Shown piece by piece: positions 1 to 5,021 of a stretch of DNA of 11,566 nucleotides (the first letter of the stretch is position 1; every line of letters starts with the position of its first letter). Made by a program: the position numbers and the translations under genes. The stretch spans positions 1 through 11,566 of the forward strand of contig JAFCDM010000007.1 in assembly GCA_017609695.1 (NCBI GenBank), in the 5' to 3' direction. Below the pieces are notes generated by a model that saw only the letters and a list, made by a program, of their open reading frames with translations, did no database searches and was not told the origin of the DNA. This stretch comes from Candidatus Pacearchaeota archaeon. Its GTDB lineage: Archaea > Nanobdellota > Nanobdellia > Pacearchaeales > GW2011-AR1.

Positions 1-161
1 TCAATCTTAATCACATACCTACCAATACCTTTTTTTAAATCAACTATTTTTTCCCAAGTAGCATAGGGATATTTAGCCATAATATTTTTAATTACACCCC
101 AAGATTTCTCTAAACCAAAATTAATTCCTCCAACTAGTCCAAATGAAATTTCAATTATCAT
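1..161 (-). CDS. Unknown protein, N-terminal part (runs off the left edge)
   Basis: An open minus-strand frame begins at the ATG at 161-159 and stays open to base 1, giving 53 residues that start MIIEISFGLVGGINF and end near IGRYVIKI. An in-frame GTG directly before the ATG (164-162) is an alternative start. The Shine-Dalgarno-like GAGGT at 172-176 suits either. A TATA-like TTTAAA near 201-206 would place the transcript start just upstream of that site. I do not recognise the family. The visible part has a glycine-rich hydrophobic start followed by a mixed lysine-containing stretch, with no clear motif. It is most likely a real gene because it has both a promoter and an SD, but no function can be given from a fragment. 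Confidence 0.5.
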   Translation of the reverse strand, partial: MIIEISFGLVGGINFGLEKSWGVIKNIMAKYPYATWEKIVDLKKGIGRYVIKI

Positions 162-308
162 CACTCTTTTTACCTCACAAAGAAAAAAAAGCAATTTTTC
201 TTTAAATAGAATGTCATATATTAAAATATATTTCTTATTAAATAAGTCTTTATATAACAAAAATCTAAAAAGTAGTTACAAGTAATTTAGAAGTAGTAAG
301 AGCAAAAA

Positions 309-536
309 TTAAGGTTTTTTTATTTTTTCAGATTTATTCCAAGTTAAGATTAAACTTGCCCCAGAGACAATAAATAAAATTCCTACAAATAAGAATAGAA
401 AAAAACAAGGCCCAAGTTGCTCATTAGAACAAACACCACACAAACCTTTACAAGAATACTGACAACCAACCCCAAATCCTAAGCCAAGAAGAATTAGCAC
501 AAAACCAAGGATAATCATAACCTCTTTAATTTTCAT
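309..536 (-). CDS. Cys-rich small two-helix membrane protein, copy B
   Basis: This 75-residue protein of unknown function has two hydrophobic segments, about residues 5-24 and 45-64. They flank a short Cys-rich loop (C25, C29, C33, C36 and C44, including LCGVCS), and the tail is basic (KSEKIKKP). The ATG at 536-534 overlaps the TGA of the preceding gene in an ATGA arrangement, so the two are probably translationally coupled. The loop and second helix align with the upstream protein: LCGVCS with LCFGTCS, a further Cys, then FLFVGILFIVSG with FLLVAIIFVVCG, then a Lys-rich end. That suggests a tandem duplication. Five cysteines in a 20-residue loop suggest disulfides or metal binding if the loop is extracytoplasmic. 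No named family was recognised. Confidence 0.7.
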   Translation of the reverse strand: MKIKEVMIILGFVLILLGLGFGVGCQYSCKGLCGVCSNEQLGPCFFLFLFVGILFIVSGASLILTWNKSEKIKKP

Positions 537-787
537 TTTATATCAGTATCTATTATCTTTTTAACTTTTTGTTTTTTTGATTTTGGAAGAGAGATTATAG
601 CATATCCACAAACAACAAAAATAATTGCAACTAAAAGAAATAAGAGTGTGCAGGTATTATTGTTAGTGTCAGAGCAAGTTCCAAAGCATAACCAGTTACA
701 CAAAAACCTATCAAAAACTCCCCAAAAAAATCCAAACCCCTTAAATCCAAAACCAAGCCCTCTTTTAATCATCTCAAAATTTACCAT
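533..787 (-). CDS. Cys-rich small membrane protein, copy A
   Basis: This 84-residue protein is the first of an overlapping pair. Its N-terminus is unusually rich in Gly and Phe (GLGFGFKGFGFFWG, residues 10-23). It is followed by a Cys cluster (C30, C34, C38, C46) and one clear membrane helix, about residues 47-66, then a Lys-rich cytoplasm-like tail. The stop at 535-533 overlaps the start of the next gene by the ATGA arrangement. The ATG at 787-785 lies about 25 nt after a TTTTTAAAA box near 812 on this strand, so the mRNA is probably nearly leaderless. It resembles its neighbour in the Cys loop and helix but not in the N-terminus. The family is unknown. The cysteines could form disulfides on the cell surface; that is inference. 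Confidence 0.7.
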   Translation of the reverse strand: MVNFEMIKRGLGFGFKGFGFFWGVFDRFLCNWLCFGTCSDTNNNTCTLLFLLVAIIFVVCGYAIISLPKSKKQKVKKIIDTDIK

Positions 788-805
788 ATGAAAATAAACA
801 ATCTC

Positions 806-843
806 TTTTTTAAAAACTTAACTATAGAAATACTTTTAATATA
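806..843. promoter_or_regulatory. Divergent promoter region between small membrane proteins and nuclease
   Basis: Two archaeal TATA-like boxes face outward in the 79-bp gap. On the plus strand TTTAATATA (835-843) is centred about 28 nt before the nuclease ATG at 867. On the minus strand TTTTTAAAA, centred near 812, lies about 25 nt before the ATG at 787. Both spacings predict leaderless or near-leaderless mRNAs, and neither gene has an SD. In sequence this AT-rich the boxes are suggestive only. Confidence 0.45.
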
Positions 844-866
844 ATGAATATTTTAAAAAATACAAA

Positions 867-1703
867 ATGGTGATATATTCACATTCAAGACTCTCTACCT
901 TTGAGCAATGCCCGCTTAAATTTAAATTTAGATATATTGACAAAATAAAACCAGATATTAAAGAAGGTATAGAGGCTTTTCTTGGAAAAATAGTTCACGA
1001 AACTTTAAGATTTATTTATGAAGAATCAGTTAAGGGAAGGGAGATTAATTTAGATGAAACAATAGAATTTTATGCAAATCTTTGGAATAAAGAATTTAAT
1101 AATGAAATTAACATAGTTAAAAAAGAAAATAATCCTGAACATTATTTTAATCAAGGAGTTAGGTTTTTAATTAATTATTTTACTGAAAATTCTCCATTTA
1201 AAGATAACACAATTGCAGTAGAAAAAAGAATAATTATTGAATTAGAGGAGGGATATAAACTTCAAGGATATATTGATAGGCTTGTCCATAACCCTGAAAC
1301 TAATATTTACGAAATTCATGATTATAAAACAAATGGATTCTTAAAACCCCAAGAAGAATTAGATAAAGATAGGCAATTAGCATTATATGCCCTAGGCATA
1401 AAAAACATTTTTCCAAATATTCAAGACATTCATTTAATATGGCATTTTCTTGCTTTTAACAAAAAAATGATTTCAAAAAGGACAGAACAAGAACTTGAAA
1501 AACTAAAACAAGATATTATTAATTTAATTGATAAGATAGAATCTACAACAGAGTTTAATCCAAATCCAAGCAAATTATGTAAATGGTGTGAATTTAGAAG
1601 TAATTGTCATTTATTTAACCAAAAGATTGATTACAAACCAGAGCAAAAAAACTATTCTTTAGGTTCCTCAGAGGTTTCAGTTTCTCCAGAAGAATTAGAA
1701 TAA
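867..1703 (+). CDS. Cas4/RecB-like PD-(D/E)XK nuclease with 4Fe-4S cysteines
   Basis: This 278-residue protein has the hallmarks of the PD-(D/E)XK superfamily, RecB/Cas4 branch (PDDEXK_1 type). Near the N-terminus is SRLSTFEQCPLKFKFRY with C15. A VHETL motif follows (H44, E45). The catalytic core is GYIDRL (D137) followed by IHDYKT (D152, K154). The RecB QxxxY helix is QLALY (Q170, Y174). At the C-terminus CKWCEFRSNC gives C238, C241 and C247, which with C15 make the four-Cys [4Fe-4S] set of Cas4 and AddB-type nucleases. The expected activity is Mg-dependent DNA end processing. No cas1, cas2, CRISPR repeat or helicase is nearby, so a stand-alone repair nuclease is more likely than CRISPR adaptation. 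The last 17 codons overlap the convergent membrane-protein gene. Confidence 0.88.
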   Translation: MVIYSHSRLSTFEQCPLKFKFRYIDKIKPDIKEGIEAFLGKIVHETLRFIYEESVKGREINLDETIEFYANLWNKEFNNEINIVKKENNPEHYFNQGVRFLINYFTENSPFKDNTIAVEKRIIIELEEGYKLQGYIDRLVHNPETNIYEIHDYKTNGFLKPQEELDKDRQLALYALGIKNIFPNIQDIHLIWHFLAFNKKMISKRTEQELEKLKQDIINLIDKIESTTEFNPNPSKLCKWCEFRSNCHLFNQKIDYKPEQKNYSLGSSEVSVSPEELE

Positions 1704-2302
1704 ACTAATTGAATTAAAGAGTGTATACCCCTTAATAAAAATTCTATCACAAAAATAAATATCACAAACCCTAAAATATTATCAAACAATAAGGGGATTT
1801 GGGAGATTTTTAAAAATAAATTCTCTATATCAAAGAATTTAGAACCTAGAACAAACATAGCTAAAACAGTAAAAGGTAAAATCTTAGCAATATCTTTTGA
1901 TAAATCTTCACTAATATAGGCAGTTATCCTAGTTGAAGCAATGATTGCTGCAGAAATCAAAAGAATTTGTTGAGCACTTTGAGATTCAGATAAGATTAAT
2001 AAAAATGCTGAGAATATTGCAAACCAAAACAATACTAAGAATGGAAGGATAACCATATATTCTAAAGTATAAAGTAAGACGACAAAGAATTTTTCTAATC
2101 CAGGATATTTTGAATGATTATATTGTTTAAGATTTAATTCAATTATGTCCCGACTTGCCAGAAATTTATAAAATTTCCAAACAAAAACAGAATATATTAC
2201 AATAAAAAAAGTATAGAGAAAAAGACTAACTAAATATCTTGAACCTTCTGGAACAGAGTATATCATCCCCTGAAAAAAACTAGCAATTGTTTCTAAACCC
2301 AT
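1652..2302 (-). CDS. Multi-pass membrane protein of unknown function
   Basis: This protein of 216 residues has about five or six hydrophobic helices, roughly at 23-44, 72-105 (probably two), 110-128, 140-156 and 170-192, and ends in an acidic tail (GETETSEEPKE). I start it at the ATG at 2302-2300 rather than the in-frame TTG six bases earlier, because GAGG lies six bases before the ATG, the normal SD distance. A TATA-like TTTAAATATA at 2356-2365 fits a leader of about 30 nt. It is convergent with the nuclease gene and their 3' ends overlap by 52 bp. No conserved catalytic or transport motif is visible. It may be a structural membrane or mechanosensitive-type protein, but nothing here decides that. 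Confidence 0.75.
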   Translation of the reverse strand: MGLETIASFFQGMIYSVPEGSRYLVSLFLYTFFIVIYSVFVWKFYKFLASRDIIELNLKQYNHSKYPGLEKFFVVLLYTLEYMVILPFLVLFWFAIFSAFLLILSESQSAQQILLISAAIIASTRITAYISEDLSKDIAKILPFTVLAMFVLGSKFFDIENLFLKISQIPLLFDNILGFVIFIFVIEFLLRGIHSLIQLVYSNSSGETETSEEPKE

Positions 2303-2501
2303 TTTCAACCTCTTTTATGATTTAAAGAATTTAATTTTATTAATAAATGTTTTGATTTAAATATATCTTCTTATTTTAATACTTTTTCTAAGAATTAATA
2401 AACTTAGAAGTTATACAAATTAAAAGCTTAATTAAATGTAGCTTAAAACATTCATAAGATATTGAGAGTTTAATTTTTAGTTTAAAATTTTTAATATAAA
2501 T
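2303..2501. other. AT-rich intergenic region after S9
   Basis: These 199 bp hold the leader and probable promoter of the membrane protein (TATA-like box at 2356-2365) and the 3' end of the S9 transcript. T-runs on the minus strand just after the S9 stop could act as a factor-independent archaeal terminator. The genes rpoN, rpoK and S2, which follow S9 in many archaea, are not here. Confidence 0.4.
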
Positions 2502-2906
2502 TTACCTAAAACTCTTCTGCCTCTTTTTTCTTGCCTTACTATCTCCAGGTTTATAAGTTTCTTTTCTTCTGGTATCTGCAACTAAAAAGTTTTTATCATA
2601 TCTTGCAAATGCTTTTTTTAAATCCTCAGATTTTGTGAATTTTACTAAGGCACGAGAAAGTGCAACTTTTGCAGCAGAAATTTGACTTTCTTTTCCACCA
2701 CCCCTAACATTAATATTAATATCAAAATTAAAATTGCCTAAAACTTCTTTTGAAATTTCTATAGGTTCTTGTATTACTAATTTTCTAAAAAAATCAAAGT
2801 TTTCATAAGGGATTTTATTAATCAAAATTTTTCCAGTCCCTTCTTTAATTAAAGCCTTAGCTATAGCTCTTTTTCTTTTTCCACTTATTATTACATTTTT
2901 TTCCAT
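2502..2906 (-). CDS. rps9: 30S ribosomal protein S9 (uS9)
   Basis: This is the small-subunit head protein uS9, whose C-terminal tail reaches toward the P-site tRNA. At 134 residues it has the normal archaeal length. It opens with the family signature SGKRKRAIAKA (residues 8-18), contains the conserved VRGGGKESQISAAKVALSRAL region (about 67-87), and ends with the basic tail TRRKETYKPGDSKARKKRQK plus SFR. The usual last arginine is present (family SKR, here SFR). The ATG at 2906-2904 lies three bases after the stop of L13, so the two are co-transcribed, as in the archaeal L13-S9 pair. It is the last gene of the block; rpoN and rpoK do not follow. Confidence 0.97.
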   Translation of the reverse strand: MEKNVIISGKRKRAIAKALIKEGTGKILINKIPYENFDFFRKLVIQEPIEISKEVLGNFNFDININVRGGGKESQISAAKVALSRALVKFTKSEDLKKAFARYDKNFLVADTRRKETYKPGDSKARKKRQKSFR

Positions 2907-2909
2907 TTT

Positions 2910-3320
2910 TTAAACTTTTTTTGCCAGTTCTTTTAATTCAATATATTTATCTGCTTTTCCTTTTCCAGCTTTAATCATTTTCTCATTTTCAAACTCTTTA
3001 GGGATTCCCTCATAACACATTATTTTAGAAAATGCTTGTTTTCCTATTCCTTTTCTATGGTCTGGAAGCATCCCCCGGATCCCTCTTTTTAAAATTTTAT
3101 AAGGCACTTTTGAATATCTAGGACCTTTTAATGAGTGCCCCCCCAACATTTTGATAGTTTTATGTTTTTTAATTATCTCTTGTTTTCTCCCACTAATAAT
3201 TGCCTTTTCAGAATTTACAACAATTATCTCATTTCCTTCTAATGCTTTTTTAGCAACAAAACTACACAATCTTCCAAAAATAGCCCCATTACCATCAACA
3301 ATTATTTTTTTTGATTCCAT
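2910..3320 (-). CDS. rpl13: 50S ribosomal protein L13 (uL13)
   Basis: This large-subunit protein of 136 residues belongs to the archaeal/eukaryotic uL13 type. Signature stretches are IIVDGNGAIFGRLCSFVAKK at the N-terminus, VVNSEKAIISG, the archaeal segment RGIRGMLPDHRKGIGKQAF, and a short C-terminal region ending LKELAKKV. I chose the ATG at 3320-3318, since the fold begins directly with MESKKIIVDG. A longer frame beginning at a TTG at 3371 would add 17 residues with no family counterpart. There is no SD. A TTAAAAAT box near 3354-3362 is about 35 nt upstream, so it may have its own start in addition to read-through from L18e. It is followed three bases later by S9. Confidence 0.96.
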   Translation of the reverse strand: MESKKIIVDGNGAIFGRLCSFVAKKALEGNEIIVVNSEKAIISGRKQEIIKKHKTIKMLGGHSLKGPRYSKVPYKILKRGIRGMLPDHRKGIGKQAFSKIMCYEGIPKEFENEKMIKAGKGKADKYIELKELAKKV

Positions 3321-3437
3321 TTTCTGTTTATTTTTTATTTTAATAATCTGATAAATTTTTAAGTTATGCAAGGATTAGCTAAACCCCTTATCACTTTATT
3401 CTTTCATAGATTATTAATATATTTCTTTTTAATCCTC

Positions 3438-3794
3438 CTAAATAATTTTAACCCCTTCTAATTTCTTATTATCTTCAATTTCTTGTTTAAGAGGTTTGAT
3501 TTCACATCCTGCTTTTTTTAACTTTTCTTCAGCTTGTTTTGAAAAACTTAAAGCAGATATTGAAATTTTTTTATTAATTTCTCCGAAACCCAAAACCTTA
3601 CCAACTACCATAATCTTATTTTCTTTTAATTTACTAATTTCTCCTAAATTAATCTTTTTCTGGAATTTATTTGGACCAGAAAGTTTTTTCCCTAATTCAA
3701 GTAAATTGTTTTGTTTGGTTAGTTGGATAGTCTCAACTAATTCTGGATTTGTTTTTTTCTTTGTCCTTTTAGTTATTTGGCTTTTTGTTATCAT
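3438..3794 (-). CDS. rpl18e: 50S ribosomal protein L18e (eL18)
   Basis: This archaeal/eukaryotic large-subunit protein is related in fold to bacterial L15. At 118 residues it has normal archaeal size. Visible family features are KTNPELVETIQLTKQ near residues 15-29, LSGPNKFQKKINLGEIS, and the core VVGKVLGFGEINKKISISAL (about 63-82), followed by FSKQAEEKLKKAGC. It follows tRNA-Leu on the same strand, matching the tRNA-Leu/L18e/L13/S9 order described in Haloarcula. The stop TAG at 3440-3438 is embedded in a strong AGGAGG sequence that has no start codon at SD distance (see findings). The leader between tRNA and ATG holds two adjacent hairpins. The identification is secure. Confidence 0.95.
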   Translation of the reverse strand: MITKSQITKRTKKKTNPELVETIQLTKQNNLLELGKKLSGPNKFQKKINLGEISKLKENKIMVVGKVLGFGEINKKISISALSFSKQAEEKLKKAGCEIKPLKQEIEDNKKLEGVKII

Positions 3795-3848
3795 TTTGAT
3801 TTTTTTTAAAAAGGGGTTTCGCTTTTGATTTAACTTTTAGCATTAAAA

Positions 3849-3900
3849 ACTTCAATCTTTTCTAAAGTTGAAGTCCCAGAAAATCAAGAATTTTCTGAGG
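3849..3900 (-). other. Two adjacent hairpins in the tRNA-Leu/L18e spacer
   Basis: In the L18e sense direction, the first hairpin pairs 3890-3897 with 3877-3884 (8 bp, CAGAAAAT/ATTTTCTG, 5-nt loop). It can be extended by a G-U and a G-C pair on the outside, and the G-U wobble works only for minus-strand RNA. One or two bases later, a second hairpin pairs 3868-3874 with 3849-3855 (ACTTCAA/TTGAAGT), with a further CTTT/AAAG pairing inside around a bulged A. A T-run follows. It could be a tRNA-3' processing boundary or terminator, or a regulatory leader of L18e. No SD precedes L18e. Confidence 0.45.
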
Positions 3901-3940
3901 TTAGTTTTTGGCTCAATCCTTTTTTCTAAAAAGGGTTGTA

Positions 3941-4024
3941 TGCAGGAGCTAGGATTTGAACCTAGGTAGGCACTAAGCCAACACGGCCTTAACGTGTCCC
4001 ATTTGACCACTCTGGCACTCCTGC
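3941..4024 (-). tRNA. tRNA-Leu, anticodon AAG as read
   Basis: This is a class II tRNA of 84 nt, read on the minus strand from 4024. The acceptor stem GCAGGAG/CTCCTGC has 7 perfect pairs, with A73 as discriminator. The D-stem is CCA/TGG, and the anticodon stem is ACACG/CGTGT around the loop TTAAGGC. A long variable arm has a GGC/GCC stem. The T-arm is CTAGG-TTCAAAT-CCTAG. CCA is not encoded and no intron is seen. The long variable arm plus A73 indicates leucine. The loop gives T33 followed by A34 A35 G36 (bases 3990-3988). Archaea normally use GAG here, so the A at the wobble position is unusual. The position before L18e is the conserved archaeal one. Confidence 0.93.
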
Positions 4025-4062
4025 TTATTAATTTAAGCAGAGAATTTGGTTTATAATTGTTA

Positions 4063-4722
4063 TTATTTTATGGCCTTACCCAACTCACTTAAATTTTTAT
4101 CTAAAACTTCGATAGCCCCTAAGAAAATATCCTTAACCCCGATTTGCCCCCAAGATTCAATATTAATTTCTAACTCATTAATCTGGCTTAATTTTTTAAT
4201 GTCTGCTATTTGTTTCTCATTTAATCCTTTGTCTTTTAGTTCTTTTTCATTATAAGTTATTTTTCCATTTTCATCTATATTTACAAATTCCAAAAATTCA
4301 GGAGATAAATCATGTTTATAATATATTAATCCAGGGGAATACTTGATATGTTCAATTCCCTTTCCAAGTTTTGCATGAGCCACTAATTCAATTTCTTGAT
4401 TTTCATCTAAAAGAGTTAAAGGCAAGCTATAATCTGTCTCAACACTCGGAGTTAAATCTTCAGAAGAAATAGTTTTTGGCCCTTTACCCTTTAATTTAAA
4501 CTTTACCTCTTTGCTTGTTTTACTTGTTTTAATTGGCACTAACCCAAGCCTATGTGCAAGCATTTCATCATAAAGTGCAGAATCATTTTTAATAATTTCA
4601 ATTTCATCAATAGCCAAGATTGGGATTTCTAATGCTCCCCTCCTTATAGCATTAGCTAAATTAACAGACATATCTGTAATAAAACTTATTTTTTCTTTAT
4701 TTTGATTTTTAATTTTTATCAT
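4063..4722 (-). CDS. rpoD: DNA-directed RNA polymerase subunit D (Rpo3)
   Basis: This is the archaeal counterpart of bacterial alpha and eukaryotic RPB3; with subunit L it forms the platform on which RNAP assembles. The protein has 219 residues. The dimerisation segment reads NAIRRGALEIPILAIDEIEI followed by DEMLAHRLGLVPI (about 24-64). The insert domain follows, including AHAKLGKGIEHIKYSPG. The C-terminal part ends with IESWGQIGVKDIFLGAIEVL. It has no cysteine, so the [4Fe-4S] domain found in some archaeal D subunits is absent, which also explains the short length. I use the ATG at 4722-4720; a TTG 15 bases upstream is a weaker start. A TTTAAAAA box centred about 32 nt upstream predicts a nearly leaderless mRNA, so rpoD probably has its own promoter now that it is cut off from S11. 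Confidence 0.95.
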   Translation of the reverse strand: MIKIKNQNKEKISFITDMSVNLANAIRRGALEIPILAIDEIEIIKNDSALYDEMLAHRLGLVPIKTSKTSKEVKFKLKGKGPKTISSEDLTPSVETDYSLPLTLLDENQEIELVAHAKLGKGIEHIKYSPGLIYYKHDLSPEFLEFVNIDENGKITYNEKELKDKGLNEKQIADIKKLSQINELEINIESWGQIGVKDIFLGAIEVLDKNLSELGKAIK

Positions 4723-4750
4723 TTTATATGAAAACAATTAATTTTATGCA

Positions 4751-4758
4751 TTTTTAAA
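4751..4758 (-). promoter_or_regulatory. Probable TATA box of rpoD
   Basis: TTTAAAAA on the minus strand is centred about 32 nt before the rpoD ATG and lies just after the stop of the zinc-ribbon gene. With the usual 25-nt spacing, transcription would begin a few bases before the start codon. Confidence 0.4.
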
Positions 4759-4761
4759 CCT

Positions 4762-4908
4762 TTAGTATTTCTTTTTTCGGGGTTTGTTCCAATAAGGAGA
4801 CTTACATTTAGGGCATACTATTGGTTCTATTTTAATATTATTGGGTATCCATTCATGCCCACACCTTTCACATTTAAATCCTTTTTTTATAACCTCTATT
4901 ATTGCCAT
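4762..4908 (-). CDS. 48-residue zinc-ribbon protein
   Basis: This very small gene encodes 48 residues beginning MAIIEVIKKGFKCERCG. It carries two CxxC pairs, C13/C16 (CERC) and C32/C35 (CPKC). The second lies in VCPKCKSPYWNKPRKKKY, a C-terminal sequence type common in small archaeal zinc-ribbon proteins. A single Zn2+ bound by the four cysteines, with the basic tail contacting nucleic acid or a partner, is the likely form. The function is unknown. The ATG at 4908 lies 26 nt after TTTATATA (4937-4930, minus strand), which predicts a leaderless transcript. It is divergent from the LAGLIDADG-like gene, and the two together separate S11 from rpoD, so they may have arrived as one module. Confidence 0.85.
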   Translation of the reverse strand: MAIIEVIKKGFKCERCGHEWIPNNIKIEPIVCPKCKSPYWNKPRKKKY

Positions 4909-4929
4909 GATATGAGTATACCTATAAAA

Positions 4930-4937
4930 TATATAAA
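4930..4937 (-). promoter_or_regulatory. Probable TATA box of the zinc-ribbon gene
   Basis: TTTATATA on the minus strand is centred about 26 nt before the ATG at 4908, the spacing expected for a leaderless archaeal mRNA. A perfect GTATAC palindrome occupies 4916-4921, at about the predicted transcript start. Confidence 0.45.
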
Positions 4938-4967
4938 TCTTTCGTATATTATTTTAGAATCCAAAGA

Positions 4968-4986
4968 TTTAAATAGTATTCATACT
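4968..4986 (+). promoter_or_regulatory. TATA box and inverted repeat before the LAGLIDADG-like gene
   Basis: TTTAAATA (4968-4975) is a good archaeal TATA candidate that would give a leader of about 24 nt. It runs directly into the inverted repeat AGTAT-TC-ATACT (4975-4986), a typical position for a repressor operator. A second TATA-like stretch at 4989-5000, about 27 nt before the ATG, would instead give a leaderless mRNA. The encoded protein carries a winged helix, so autoregulation here is possible, but this is inference. Confidence 0.35.
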
Positions 4987-5021
4987 TCTATAATAATATA
5001 TTTTAAGAGTATATAAATAAA

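Noticed and set aside
211..285. Plus-strand 24-codon reading frame starting ATG TCA
   Set aside because: It is very short, Lys/Ile/Tyr/Leu-rich as expected of AT-rich noncoding DNA, and has no SD or recognisable motif.
867..1703. Calling the nuclease a CRISPR-associated Cas4
   Set aside because: The motifs fit, but without cas1, cas2 or an array the name would claim a role that the window does not support.
3333..3437. Possible box C/D sRNA between L18e and L13 (GTGATAA and ATGAAAG elements)
   Set aside because: No proper C box plus CTGA D box pair with suitable spacing could be found.
3496..3828. Plus-strand open frame antisense to L18e
   Set aside because: It is Phe-rich low-complexity sequence mirroring the Lys-rich ribosomal gene. 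The same applies to plus-strand frames over L13, RpoD, S13, DUF655 and RpoF.
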